Assembly: GCF_018305005.1 (NCBI RefSeq) | Contig: NZ_JAGQEG010000054.1 | Coordinates: 1 to 39,148, forward strand | Source: Collimonas silvisoli | GTDB lineage: Bacteria > Pseudomonadota > Gammaproteobacteria > Burkholderiales > Burkholderiaceae_D | Direction of reading: 5' to 3' | Length of the DNA: 39,148 nt | Shown here: positions 30,416 through 39,004 of the stretch, one piece after another | Layout: each line of letters begins with the position of its first letter | Position numbering within the stretch: the stretch's first letter is position 1 | Notes under the pieces: model-generated | The model's input: the letters and a program-made list of their open reading frames with translations, nothing else | Told to the model about the DNA's origin: nothing | Databases searched by the model: none | Position numbers and translations under genes: made by a program

Positions 30416-31626
30416 GTGGTATGGAAGACAAAGCGCACAATTCGACAGATCCTATTGTTCCCACCACTACGCCGGCAACCTGGCTGGGCGTGATGGGCGG
30501 CGGCCAGCTGGGCCGCATGTTCACCCATGAGGCACAAGCCATGGGTTACAAGGTGGCCGTGCTCGAGCCAGAGCAGGATTGCCCCACCGGGCATGTCGCC
30601 GATCGCCATTTTCTGGCCGACTACAGCGATGAAGTGGCCTTGACCGAGATGGCCGGTTTGTGTGCGGCGGTGACCACCGAATTTGAAAACGTTGCCGCCG
30701 AGAGTCTGGCGATACTGGCGCGCCACAGCTTTGTCGCTCCGGCCGCAGCCTGTGTCTCGGTAGCCCAGGATCGCATGGTGGAAAAACGTTTCTTCACCGA
30801 ATGCGCCAAGACATCGACGGTGCTGCCTGCACCGCATCATCTGATTGCGTCGGCAGCGGATATCGATAATATCCCGGCCGATTTATTGCCCGGGATCCTG
30901 AAAACGGTCCGGCTCGGTTATGACGGCAAGGGGCAGGCGCGGGTGCGCAGCCTGGACGAAGTGCGTCAGGCATTCGCCGACATGAACGGCGTCGCCTGCG
31001 TGCTGGAAAAGATGCTGCCGCTGGCTTATGAAGTGTCGGTGCTGGTGGTGCGCGGCGTTGACGGTACGGCTGCGGTGTATCCGATCGCCGAAAACGTGCA
31101 TCGCGACGGCATCCTGTTTACCACCACGGTGCCGGGCCCGAATGTCTGCGGCGAAACCGCCAAGCGCGCCCAGCATGCGGCGCTGGCCATCATTGAGCAG
31201 CTCGCGTATGTCGGCGTCTTGTGCATTGAATTTTTTGTCTTGCAAGACGGTTCGCTGGTGGTCAACGAGATGGCGCCGCGCCCGCATAACAGTGGCCACT
31301 ACACCATGGATGCCTGCGTCACCAGCCAGTTCGCGCAGCAGGTGCGCGCCATGGCGCGCATGCCTTTGGGCGATACCCGTCAACATTCACCGGCGGTGAT
31401 GCTGAATATCCTGGGCGATGTCTGGTTCGACGGCGACAGTCAGCAAGCGCGTGAACCGGCATGGGACCGGATCCTGGCTTTGCCGGCGGCGCATTTGCAT
31501 TTGTACGGCAAGGCGCAGGCCCGTCGTGCGCGTAAAATGGGACATATCACTTTTGTCGCAGCGACCTTGGCAGAAGCGCAGCAACAACTGGCGGCGGCCT
31601 GCGACATCCTCGGCATCGCACTGTAA
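30412..31626 (+). CDS. purK: N5-carboxyaminoimidazole ribonucleotide synthase
   Basis: This 404-aa ATP-grasp enzyme makes N5-CAIR from AIR, bicarbonate and ATP, feeding PurE. The N-terminal glycine motif [18 protein letters not shown], the central [14 protein letters not shown] loop, and the metal-binding [25 protein letters not shown] are diagnostic. The first 24 residues before TWLGVMG are longer than usual, so a start at the second methionine (30421) is possible, but the ATGA overlap with purE favours 30412. Next is sua5, with no gap. Confidence 0.97.
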   Translation: MSGMEDKAHNSTDPIVPTTTPATWLGVMGGGQLGRMFTHEAQAMGYKVAVLEPEQDCPTGHVADRHFLADYSDEVALTEMAGLCAAVTTEFENVAAESLAILARHSFVAPAAACVSVAQDRMVEKRFFTECAKTSTVLPAPHHLIASAADIDNIPADLLPGILKTVRLGYDGKGQARVRSLDEVRQAFADMNGVACVLEKMLPLAYEVSVLVVRGVDGTAAVYPIAENVHRDGILFTTTVPGPNVCGETAKRAQHAALAIIEQLAYVGVLCIEFFVLQDGSLVVNEMAPRPHNSGHYTMDACVTSQFAQQVRAMARMPLGDTRQHSPAVMLNILGDVWFDGDSQQAREPAWDRILALPAAHLHLYGKAQARRARKMGHITFVAATLAEAQQQLAAACDILGIAL

Positions 31627-32661
31627 ATGAAAAACTCGGCTATCGATCTGCAAGCAATCCAGCTGGCGGCACGCAAGCTGGAAGCCGGCGCATTGGTCGC
31701 GTTTCCTACCGAAACGGTGTATGGACTGGGTGCCGACGCTGAAAATCCGGCCGCGATTGCCAGCATCTACGCCGCTAAAGGGCGCCCATCCAACCATCCG
31801 GTGATTGTTCATGTGGCGCCCGAAGCGGACATCAGCTACTGGGTTGAGTCGGTGCCGCCACAGGCGCAAGCGCTGATAGCCGCTTTTTGGCCGGGGCCGC
31901 TGACGCTGATTTTGCCGCGTGCAGCGCATATACCGGACCAGGTTTCAGGCGGTCAGAGCTCGATCGGTTTGCGTTGTCCGTCGCATCCGGTGGCTCAGGC
32001 ATTGTTGCGCGAGTTCAAGGGTGGCAAGGGTGGCGTTGCTGGTCCGTCCGCTAATAAATTCGGCCATGTCAGTCCGACCACGGCGCAGCATGTGCGCGAC
32101 GAATTCGACGCCGATGGCGATAGTCCGATCGCTTGTATCTTGGATGGCGGTCAAAGCGAAGTCGGTATCGAATCGACCATCATCGATTTATCGCGTCTCG
32201 CCACGCACGGCCCGGTGTTGCTGCGGCCCGGTCATATCAGCGCCGCACAAATTGCCGCAGTGCTGGGGGTTGCGGTACAAGCCGCCGACGCCACCGCTCC
32301 GCGCGCCTCCGGCACGCTTGAGTCGCACTATGCGCCGCGCACTCCGGTGCTGTTGGTGCCTTCTGAGCAGTTGACAAGCACGCTGCGGCAATTGCATCAG
32401 GCCGGGCAAAGTCTGGCGCTGATCAGCTATTCGATGCTGGCCGCGGACACACCGCCGCTGGCCGCGCAATTCCCCATGGCAGCTTCGCCTCAGGCTTATG
32501 CCCACGATCTTTATGCGGCACTGCGCAATATGGATCATGCAGCGGCAGACTTGATCATGGTTGAGGCACCGCCGTCCGACCTGGCCTGGCAAGGTATCAA
32601 CGATCGTTTGCGTCGCGCTGCGCACGATTCATCTGCCGTACTGGCGGGTTTCAAAAAATAA
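31627..32661 (+). CDS. Threonylcarbamoyl-AMP synthase, Sua5 type
   Basis: This 344-aa Sua5/YciO/YrdC protein makes threonylcarbamoyl-AMP from threonine, bicarbonate and ATP for the t6A modification of ANN-decoding tRNAs. The YrdC domain (about 10-210) has AFPTETVYGLGADA, YAAKGRPSNHPVIVHV, SIGLRCPSHPVA, GPSANKFGHVSPT and VGIESTIIDL. The linker SGTLESHYAPRTPV and a C-terminal Sua5 domain (about 235-344) distinguish it from the short TsaC form. The ATG directly follows the purK stop. No terminator is clear after it; the 269-bp gap to ompW holds a 7-bp-arm dyad at 32731-32761 (CACGCGC...GCGCGTG). tcdA at 37038 acts on the same tRNA modification. Confidence 0.94.
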   Translation: MKNSAIDLQAIQLAARKLEAGALVAFPTETVYGLGADAENPAAIASIYAAKGRPSNHPVIVHVAPEADISYWVESVPPQAQALIAAFWPGPLTLILPRAAHIPDQVSGGQSSIGLRCPSHPVAQALLREFKGGKGGVAGPSANKFGHVSPTTAQHVRDEFDADGDSPIACILDGGQSEVGIESTIIDLSRLATHGPVLLRPGHISAAQIAAVLGVAVQAADATAPRASGTLESHYAPRTPVLLVPSEQLTSTLRQLHQAGQSLALISYSMLAADTPPLAAQFPMAASPQAYAHDLYAALRNMDHAAADLIMVEAPPSDLAWQGINDRLRRAAHDSSAVLAGFKK

Positions 32662-32930
32662 TTTGAGGTAAAAAAGCTACAACTATAGTCAAATGATTCT
32701 AAAGCTGGCATAGTGTAAAAAAAAGAATAGCACGCGCGTTCTTTTTGGTCGAAGGCGCGTGGACAGATATCCGGAAATCATGGATACGCCACCTTGGTAA
32801 GCGCAGTCGAATAAGAGAGCGTTGTCTGGCCCGTCCAGAATTGCAAAACGCCGGAAAAATGGGTTTGTACTGTATTCGCTGCAGGCAAAGATCCCGCTAC
32901 TAAAAATGAAGTGTAACTTGGAGAAGACAT

Positions 32931-33653
32931 ATGAAAAAACAATTTAACGTATTGCCAAAGCTGGCTGCCCTGTCCGTACTGGCAGCCTTCGCAGCTCCCG
33001 CGATGGCGCAGCAGGCTGGCGACAACGTGGTCAATGCAGGCTGGGCTCACATCGGCCTGAATCAATCCAGCGAATTATTGAAAATCAACGGTACTGCGAT
33101 CCCGAATACTGGCGCCCACGTTTCGGACGCTGATACGTTGATCCTGCAATTCACCCATTTTTTCACGGACAATATCGCAGTCACTGCCGATCTGGGCATA
33201 CCGCCGAAATTCAAACTCAATGGTGCGGGCGCTCTGCAGAGCCAAGGGCAGATTGGCACGGCCAATCAATGGAGTCCGGCGCTGCTGGCCAAGTACTACT
33301 TCGGTGATGCTAACAGTCAGTTCCGCCCTTATGTCGGTGCCGGTGCTGCCTATGTCTGGTATTCGAATATCAAGATCAATAACAACTTCCAGCAGCTGCT
33401 CGGCGCCGTTGCCGGGAACCCTGGGGCACCCACCAGCGCTGACCTGAGCAGCTCTTTGGCGCCGGTCGCAAACGTTGGTATGGTCTACAATTTCGACAAA
33501 AACTGGTCTGCCAACTTCTCCCTGTCTTATGTGAAACTGAGCACCAAAGCTGACCTGAAGACACAGCGTCTTGACGGTACTACGTCTCACGCCACGACTA
33601 AACTGACTCTGGATCCACTGGTGTCTGTGCTGACAATCGGCTATAAATTCTAA
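32931..33653 (+). CDS. ompW: OmpW-family outer membrane protein
   Basis: This 240-aa small beta-barrel has a signal peptide ending at APAMA (cleavage after 26). The mature part alternates polar and hydrophobic residues in eight strands and ends in GYKF, with the C-terminal phenylalanine needed for BAM insertion. Segments QFTHFFTDNIAVTADLGIPPKF, LLAKYYFGDANSQFRPYVGAGAAYVW and YNFDKNWSANFSLSYVKL are typical of OmpW. It probably forms a narrow hydrophobic channel. GGAGAAG precedes the ATG. It is monocistronic with its own terminator. Confidence 0.96.
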   Translation: MKKQFNVLPKLAALSVLAAFAAPAMAQQAGDNVVNAGWAHIGLNQSSELLKINGTAIPNTGAHVSDADTLILQFTHFFTDNIAVTADLGIPPKFKLNGAGALQSQGQIGTANQWSPALLAKYYFGDANSQFRPYVGAGAAYVWYSNIKINNNFQQLLGAVAGNPGAPTSADLSSSLAPVANVGMVYNFDKNWSANFSLSYVKLSTKADLKTQRLDGTTSHATTKLTLDPLVSVLTIGYKF

Positions 33654-33678
33654 GTTGTGGGATGAGGTTTGTGTTGAA

Positions 33679-33704
33679 AGCCCTGCATAGTCAGGGTTTT
33701 TTTT
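33679..33704 (+). terminator. Terminator after ompW
   Basis: AGCCCTG-CATAGT-CAGGG is followed by eight T, 28 bases past the stop codon. It is a standard intrinsic terminator. Confidence 0.85.
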
Positions 33705-33777
33705 CGTCTATCGCGTAGAGTCCCGAATTGCGTTAAAGTTAAAGTGTTATTAGAAGGTAACCAGAGGAGTAGCAGCC

Positions 33778-34311
33778 ATGAGTAACGAAGTTGCGGTATT
33801 AGGGGGCGGGTGTTTCTGGTGCCTGGAGGCTGTATATCAAGAAATCAAGGGCGTACAGCATGTCGAATCCGGCTATACCGGCGGTCATGTAACGAACCCG
33901 AGTTATGAGCAAGTCTGCGAAGGCACCACCGGCCATGCTGAAGTAGTGGCAGTGACATTCGATACGGAGCAGATCAGTTTTCGCGAGTTATTGGAAATCT
34001 TCTTCACGATCCACGATCCGACTACCTTGAACCGGCAGGGCAATGACGTCGGCACGCAATACCGTTCTGCGATCTATTATCAGTCGCCGCAGCAGAAGAA
34101 GGTCGCGGAACAAGTGATTGCAGAAATGGCCAATGTCTGGGACGCACCCATCATCACCGAGTTGAGTCCTGCAGAAGCCTATTACAAGGCGGAGGACTAC
34201 CATCAGAACTACTTCCGCCAACATCCCTTACAGGGCTATTGTGCGTTTGTAGTCGCGCCAAAAGTGGCAAAGCTGCGCAAGATATTTACCGAGAAGGTCA
34301 TCGGCAACTGA
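33778..34311 (+). CDS. msrA: Peptide-methionine (S)-S-oxide reductase
   Basis: This 177-aa MsrA repairs oxidised methionine in proteins. The active-site motif is GGGCFWC with catalytic C12, preceded by the usual short N-terminal strand. GYTGGHVTNPSYEQVCEGTTGHAEVV and HDPTTLNRQGNDVGTQYRSAIYY are the family signatures. A resolving cysteine is likely in PLQGYCAF near the end. A purine-rich AGAGGAG site lies upstream. It is a single gene, convergent with cfa, with a perfect hairpin between them. No MsrB domain is fused and none is nearby. Confidence 0.97.
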   Translation: MSNEVAVLGGGCFWCLEAVYQEIKGVQHVESGYTGGHVTNPSYEQVCEGTTGHAEVVAVTFDTEQISFRELLEIFFTIHDPTTLNRQGNDVGTQYRSAIYYQSPQQKKVAEQVIAEMANVWDAPIITELSPAEAYYKAEDYHQNYFRQHPLQGYCAFVVAPKVAKLRKIFTEKVIGN

Positions 34312-34316
34312 GGGTT

Positions 34317-34346
34317 TATCCACTGTTCCAGGCAGAACAGTGGATA
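34317..34346. terminator. Perfect 12-bp hairpin between msrA and cfa
   Basis: TATCCACTGTTC and GAACAGTGGATA pair fully around CAGGCA. It lies between two convergent stops, five bases after msrA and 15 before the cfa stop. No U tract follows on either strand, so it is either an unusual terminator or a 3'-end stabiliser for both mRNAs. Confidence 0.6.
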
Positions 34347-34361
34347 TGTGTAGTCTGCAGA

Positions 34362-35576
34362 TTATTTCGAAGCCTGATAAATATAATCCCGGGACCAGGG
34401 CAGGGTGCTCGCGCTGCGTCCTGCTTTACGGCACACAACCTGGTACAGCGACACCCAATCGCGCTCGAAGCCGTAAGAACTGCCCGCCAGATAAATGCGC
34501 CAGATACGGAAACGCCGGTCATCCACTGTTTTTCTGACTTCCTCGGCGCGCGCTTCCAGATTGTCTGCCCAGATGCCGCAAGTCTTGGCGTAATGGCGCC
34601 GTAGATTTTCCACGTCGAATACTTCCAGTCCGCCTTCCTGCATGGTTTTCAACACCAGGCCGATATGCGGCAATTCGCCGTGCGGGAACACGTACTTGTC
34701 GATGAATTCGCCGCCGCCGTATGGCGATTCGCCGTTGTCGATGTCGGTCGTGGTGATGCCATGATTCATCGCGATGCCATCGTCCGCCAGCAAACTACGG
34801 ATGCGCGAGAAATACATAGGCAGATTATTCAGGCCGACATGTTCGAACATGCCGACGCTGGTGATCCTGTCGAAGCTGCCGGTAATATCGCGATAGTCTT
34901 GCAAGCGAATTTCTATCTGGTCTTCAAGGCCGGCTTGCGCAACCCGCTCTTTGGCCAATGCGTACTGGTTTTCCGAGAGCGTGATGCCGACACATTTTGC
35001 GCCGAACTTTTGCGCTGCCCGCAATACCAGCGCACCCCAGCCGCAGCCGATATCGAGCAGGGTCTGGCCCGGCCGGACCTGGATCTTGGTCAGGATGTGA
35101 TCGATCTTTTTGAGTTGGGCAGTGGCCAGGTCTTCATCGCCGTTCTCGAAATAGGCGCAGGAATAGACCATGTTCTGGTCCAGCCACAGCTTGTAAAAAT
35201 CATTGGAGACGTCGTAGTGATAACGAATCGCTTCGGCGTCTTTTTCCTTGTTGTGGCGGAAGGTGCGGGTAATGCGGGAAAATTTGCCATCCGCCTTCAG
35301 TGTATTGGCGGCCAGTGCATTGCCGACGGCGATGATTTCCTTGATTTTCCCTTCGACTTCGATTTTGCCTTCGACATAGGCCTCGCCGAGATTGGCGAGG
35401 GATGGCGTCAGCAGATAAGTGAGAGAGGATACATGTGGCACGCGTACGGTAACCTCCGGCGTCGCATATGTGCCAAAGTCAAACCGCTGGCCGTTCCACA
35501 ATTCCAGCCGCAACGGCAGTGCGGCATGGTGACGGACTTCACTAACCCAGTTTTCAAGCTTCTTTTCCCAGAACAC
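34362..35576 (-). CDS. cfa: Cyclopropane-fatty-acyl-phospholipid synthase
   Basis: This 404-aa SAM-dependent enzyme adds a methylene across unsaturated acyl chains of membrane phospholipids, usually in stationary phase or under acid stress. The N-terminal lipid-binding part includes LGEAYVEGKIEVEG. The methyltransferase domain starts near IRYHYDVSNDFYKLWLD, with the SAM loop LLDIGCGWGALV, the acidic ESVGMFEHVG-like segment (TSVGMFEHVGLNN), and the bicarbonate-site region GEFIDKYVFPHGELPH. The start is GTG at 35576, supported by GGAGGAG seven bases upstream. The gene is 62 bases downstream of pdxH on the same strand. Confidence 0.96.
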   Translation of the reverse strand: MFWEKKLENWVSEVRHHAALPLRLELWNGQRFDFGTYATPEVTVRVPHVSSLTYLLTPSLANLGEAYVEGKIEVEGKIKEIIAVGNALAANTLKADGKFSRITRTFRHNKEKDAEAIRYHYDVSNDFYKLWLDQNMVYSCAYFENGDEDLATAQLKKIDHILTKIQVRPGQTLLDIGCGWGALVLRAAQKFGAKCVGITLSENQYALAKERVAQAGLEDQIEIRLQDYRDITGSFDRITSVGMFEHVGLNNLPMYFSRIRSLLADDGIAMNHGITTTDIDNGESPYGGGEFIDKYVFPHGELPHIGLVLKTMQEGGLEVFDVENLRRHYAKTCGIWADNLEARAEEVRKTVDDRRFRIWRIYLAGSSYGFERDWVSLYQVVCRKAGRSASTLPWSRDYIYQASK

Positions 35577-35638
35577 GATTTCTCCTCCGGTGATTAAATA
35601 CTTGTACCAAGCGGCCAGCGTTGACCAATGACGCGGAA

Positions 35639-36292
35639 CTAAGGCTGCAGGCGTTGCCGCTGCCAGCTGCCATTTGCGTCCAGGGTATACAAAATCCGGT
35701 CATGCAAACGGGACCGCCGTCCTTGCCAAAATTCTACCGTATCCGGAAAAAGTCTGTAGCCGCCCCAATGCTTTGGGCGCGGCGGGTGATCGTAAAACTC
35801 TTGTTCGGCTTTTGCGTATTCGGCTTCGAGCATGTCGCGGCCGTCGATGGGCTGGCTTTGTGCCGATGCAATCGCACTGAGGCGGCTGCGTAACGGCCGG
35901 CTGTGAAAATAAGCATCGCTCTCGCTTTCTGAGACACGCTCGACTCTTCCTTCGATGCGTACCTGGCGTTCCAGCGCTATCCAGTGAAACAGCAGTGCAG
36001 CGTAGGGATGTTCCAGAAGTTCGTGGCCCTTGCGGCTTTCGAAATTGGTAAACCAGGTGAAACCACGTTCATCAAACTGTTTGATCAGTACGATGCGGGA
36101 TGATGGCCGGCCATTGCTGCCCACCGTTGCCAGGCTCATCGCATTCGCTTCAGGCACTTCAGCCTGGATGGCTTCATCAAACCATTTTCCGAACTGCGTA
36201 ATCGGATCGGCGGCGCTGTCGGCTTCTGACAGGCTGGCCTGGCTGTAGTCGATTCTGAGATCTGCGATTGATTGCTCCTTGGTTTGGCTCAT
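35639..36292 (-). CDS. pdxH: Pyridoxamine 5'-phosphate oxidase
   Basis: This 217-aa FMN enzyme completes PLP synthesis and salvage by oxidising PNP or PMP. Typical pieces are [73 protein letters not shown]-like ([11 protein letters not shown]), [18 protein letters not shown] and the C-terminal RLHDRILY. Length is normal. The ATG overlaps the upstream hemerythrin-gene stop by four bases (ATGA), so translation is coupled. cfa follows. Confidence 0.97.
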   Translation of the reverse strand: MSQTKEQSIADLRIDYSQASLSEADSAADPITQFGKWFDEAIQAEVPEANAMSLATVGSNGRPSSRIVLIKQFDERGFTWFTNFESRKGHELLEHPYAALLFHWIALERQVRIEGRVERVSESESDAYFHSRPLRSRLSAIASAQSQPIDGRDMLEAEYAKAEQEFYDHPPRPKHWGGYRLFPDTVEFWQGRRSRLHDRILYTLDANGSWQRQRLQP

Positions 36293-36837
36293 GCTGAAAT
36301 ACCTCGACGTTGTTGCATTGCTGCTCCTAGCTGTTGCATCTGCTGCTCATTGAAAATGCGCTTGGCCATGGGGGCGATCCAGGTTTCTTCTTTTTCCATG
36401 TGAGCAGAGTAGATGGTAGAAAATTGATGGACGTCTTGCGGCGACAGCAGCGTCGCCGGGGTTGCCGCTTCGCCGTCGGCGATATGCGTCAATTGTTGAT
36501 TGAGAGAGTGCCAGAGCTTATCCATCTGCTGATGTTCAGCCAGGATTTCGGGCATCAGTTTTTGCAGCAGGGCGGCGTCTTCGCCTGTTGCTGTGGCGTT
36601 CAACATCGGCAGCAGGTCGTGTTCTTCATCGGCATGATGATGCGGGGCGGCTTGATTGAAATAGCGCATGACGCTGTGGGCCGCCTGTTGTGCCTGGTCA
36701 TCGTTGCCGTGCTGCGGCACATGGTCGAGCAAATTCTGCAGTGTGGCGAGCTGCTTGCGTATCCGTTCGTGGCAGTGCTTGAGGACTGCGATCGGCTGGC
36801 TGAAATCCGGCGCCGTGCTTATTAATGCGTTTGGCAT
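36289..36837 (-). CDS. Hemerythrin-domain protein
   Basis: This 182-aa cytoplasmic four-helix HHE protein probably holds a di-iron site. Likely ligands are H21/H23 in LKHCHERI, the cluster [14 protein letters not shown] (about 66-79), H120-region residues in [10 protein letters not shown], and [12 protein letters not shown] near the end. Such proteins sense or carry oxygen or NO, or store iron; the exact role is unknown. It overlaps pdxH by four bases. A dyad at 36880-36905, 43 bases ahead of the ATG, is a candidate operator. The ribosome site is weak. Confidence 0.9.
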   Translation of the reverse strand: MPNALISTAPDFSQPIAVLKHCHERIRKQLATLQNLLDHVPQHGNDDQAQQAAHSVMRYFNQAAPHHHADEEHDLLPMLNATATGEDAALLQKLMPEILAEHQQMDKLWHSLNQQLTHIADGEAATPATLLSPQDVHQFSTIYSAHMEKEETWIAPMAKRIFNEQQMQQLGAAMQQRRGISA

Positions 36838-36879
36838 GGTGATGTATCTCGTGGGTTAACCTGGGATGCTCCCGGTGGA

Positions 36880-36905
36880 TAGATGCTTATCTGATAATTC
36901 ATCTA
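36880..36905. promoter_or_regulatory. Imperfect dyad upstream of the hemerythrin gene
   Basis: Outer TAGATG...CATCTA and inner TTATC...GATAA form a dyad with a one-base asymmetry. It resembles, but is three bases longer than, the NsrR type of NO-responsive site. The rest of the 200-bp divergent gap to tcdA is AT-rich and promoter-like. Confidence 0.35.
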
Positions 36906-37037
36906 TAAATAACAATGTAGTTATATTAAAACACTTCAAAATAAATCCGTCTTGCGGAGCCGGTAAAATAGCGTCAATAGCGATATCCGGTCGTCCTCGG
37001 ATATTTTGACGATTGCCTGTATTTTTTGCTTCCAACC

Positions 37038-37892
37038 ATGCCTTCATCTGTCGTATCAAGCGCCTCTGGCGTTTCCGCTCCCACTACTATCGATCTCGAT
37101 GAAATCGATTTCGACCGGCGCTTTGGCGGCATCGCACGCCTGTATGGCGCCGCCGCGCTGGCGCGTTTTCTGCAAGCGCATGTCTGCGTGATCGGAGTCG
37201 GCGGCGTTGGTTCCTGGGCGATCGAGGCATTGGCGCGCAGTGCGATCGGCAATCTGACCATGATCGATCTGGATAATCTGGCCGAATCCAACATCAATCG
37301 TCAGGTCCATGCGCTGACCGATACGCTGGGCCAGGCCAAAGTGAGCGCGCTGGCGGCCCGTGTTGCGCAGATCAATCCCTACTGCCATGTCACCGAGGTG
37401 GAAGATTTCATTACTGCAGATAACTTGCCGGAAATGATAGGCGAGCAGCGTTACGACTATGTGATCGACGCCATCGACAATGTTCGTGCCAAGACCGCGT
37501 TGATTGCCTATTGCCGCGACAAGGGCATTCGTCTGATCACGATTGGCGGCGCAGGCGGTCAGGTCGATCCTACCCGGATTGAAATCCGCGATCTCTCCAA
37601 GACCGAGCAGGAACCTTTGCTGGCCAAGGTACGCAAGCGTTTACGCTCGGAACACCGTTTCCCGCGCGGCGACAGGAACCGCTTCGGCGTCGATGCGGTG
37701 TTTTCCACCGAACCCTTAAGTGCGCCGCTCACCGAAGAGGTATGCAGCATCGACGCTGACGCCGCGCCCGGTGTCACGGGGCTGAATTGCGCCGGTTATG
37801 GCTCGGCGGTGGTGGTTACCGCGACCTTCGGCCTGGTGGCAGCCGCCCACGTCCTGCGCAAGCTGGCGGCGGATGTAGCGGTTGTTGCTTGA
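37038..37892 (+). CDS. tcdA: tRNA threonylcarbamoyladenosine dehydratase (TcdA/CsdL)
   Basis: This 284-aa E1-like (ThiF/MoeB superfamily) enzyme uses ATP to cyclise t6A37 of tRNA to ct6A. It has FDRRFGGIARLYGAAALARF then the ATP loop VCVIGVGGVGSWAIEALARS, the acidic LTMIDLDNLAESNINRQVHA, VIDAIDNVRAKTALIAYC and IGGAGGQVDPTRIEI. The tail VTGLNCAGYGSAVVVTATFGLVAA is membrane-leaning, as in E. coli TcdA. The ATG at 37038 (MPSSVVSS) is used; an upstream in-frame TTG is less likely. It depends on the t6A made by the Sua5 pathway, whose first gene lies at 31627. Confidence 0.94.
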   Translation: MPSSVVSSASGVSAPTTIDLDEIDFDRRFGGIARLYGAAALARFLQAHVCVIGVGGVGSWAIEALARSAIGNLTMIDLDNLAESNINRQVHALTDTLGQAKVSALAARVAQINPYCHVTEVEDFITADNLPEMIGEQRYDYVIDAIDNVRAKTALIAYCRDKGIRLITIGGAGGQVDPTRIEIRDLSKTEQEPLLAKVRKRLRSEHRFPRGDRNRFGVDAVFSTEPLSAPLTEEVCSIDADAAPGVTGLNCAGYGSAVVVTATFGLVAAAHVLRKLAADVAVVA

Positions 37893-38200
37893 CTTGCCCA
37901 TAGTGTCTACATAGAATCCCGTGGACTATCTTCGTAGGAGATCCGGTTTTGGACAGTTGTACCAGTAGCCGCGGATGGGCGCGCAGCCCGCTGCAATTCA
38001 TCTGCTAGTCAGTAGTAGGCCATTGCTACAGTTTATGAATTGACGCGCTGTAGTATCTCGTGCGATCCGGCATCGCCACCATATATTCCCATCCCTTCGT
38101 TTGTTTGCATTGTTAGCTGATCTTCAGTACCTGAAGCAGCGCTGAACACCCACGGATTGTCGCCAGCTGGCATGGCGATGTACACAGAAAGGTAGTGAAG
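37893..38200. other. mgtC leader region with dyad 37994-38042
   Basis: This 308-bp gap has no coding frame. CAATTCAT at 37994-38001 and ATGAATTG at 38035-38042 form perfect 8-bp arms around 33 bases. Nothing matches a magnesium or manganese riboswitch that I can recognise, although MgtC genes in other bacteria do have regulatory leaders. Confidence 0.4.
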
Positions 38201-38905
38201 ATGGATTGGAAAATATTTACCTTGCGCGTATTGCTCGCCTTGACCTTAGGTTCATTGATAGGCGCAGAGCGTCAAATGCGCCAGCGCATGGCCGGTTTGC
38301 GGACTAACGCCCTGGTGTCGATAGGTGCATCGCTGTTCGTCATGGTCTCGGCGTTCGAGTCGGATCCGCAAGGTGCGACCCGGATCGCGTCTTATGTCGT
38401 GTCTGGTATCGGTTTCCTTGGCGCCGGCGTCATCATGCGCGAAGGGATTAACGTGCGCGGGCTCAATACCGCTGCGACGCTGTGGTGCTCGGCGGCGGTC
38501 GGCGTGCTGTGCGGGCTTGGTCATGCACTGGAAGCCGCCATCGGCGCCGCTGCAATATTAGGCGCCAATGTATTGTTGCGAGGGGTTTCCCACTTGATCA
38601 ATCGCCAGGATCTGCATAGCGCGACTGAAATCGAGCAGGTATATCGCCTCTCTATAGTATGCAGGCCGGAAGACGAGGTGCAGGTACGTACTTTGATGCT
38701 GCATATGTTGAATGGCATGCCGCACCTGGTTGTGCAGTCGCTGCATAGCGAGGACTTGGCTTCCGGCACTCAACTGGAAGTGCGGGCAGATTTGATTACT
38801 TCACCTAGCAACCATTCGCAGCTGGAACAGATAGTCAGCCGTATCAGTCTGGAAAAGGGCGTGAGCGCTGCGCGCTGGGCAGTATTGAATTCTGTGGATG
38901 TGTAG
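38201..38905 (+). CDS. MgtC/SapB-family membrane protein
   Basis: This 234-aa inner-membrane protein has the MgtC signature: FTLRVLLALTLGSLIGAERQ with GLRTNALVSIGASLF, then YVVSGIGFLGAGVIMREG and LNTAATLWCSAAVGVLCGLG. About four transmembrane helices fill residues 1-130. The C-terminal 100 residues form a soluble ACT-like domain. Homologues aid growth in low magnesium or restrain the F-type ATPase in some pathogens; the role here is unknown. I start at the ATG of MDWKIFT because AAAGG is eight bases upstream; a GTG two codons earlier is too close to that site. It stands alone, before a strong promoter at the window edge. Confidence 0.9.
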   Translation: MDWKIFTLRVLLALTLGSLIGAERQMRQRMAGLRTNALVSIGASLFVMVSAFESDPQGATRIASYVVSGIGFLGAGVIMREGINVRGLNTAATLWCSAAVGVLCGLGHALEAAIGAAAILGANVLLRGVSHLINRQDLHSATEIEQVYRLSIVCRPEDEVQVRTLMLHMLNGMPHLVVQSLHSEDLASGTQLEVRADLITSPSNHSQLEQIVSRISLEKGVSAARWAVLNSVDV

Positions 38906-38975
38906 TTGATAGGTGCTGTTGATGGGCGTGGATTTGGGTAAAAAGAAGTAAATCGAAATATATTTAACAAAGTAC

Positions 38976-39004
38976 TTGCTGGGTTTTAAAAGGGTTGCTA
39001 TAGT
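38976..39004 (+). promoter_or_regulatory. Strong outward promoter, stable-RNA-like
   Basis: TTGCTG at 38976-38981 and TATAGT at 38999-39004 are separated by exactly 17 bases. A GC-rich discriminator (TCGCCTCC) follows, and there is no open frame to the window end. This pattern is common ahead of rRNA or tRNA genes, which would lie to the right. The downstream 140 bases are G-rich and could be a leader. Confidence 0.5.

Noticed and set aside
36880-36905. NsrR operator for the hemerythrin gene
   Set aside because: The half-sites resemble AGATG/CATCT, but their spacing is three bases too long and the inner AT tract does not match the consensus.
37893-38200. Magnesium or manganese riboswitch ahead of mgtC
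   Set aside because: I could not find the conserved loops of the M-box or yybP-ykoY classes; only a simple dyad is present.
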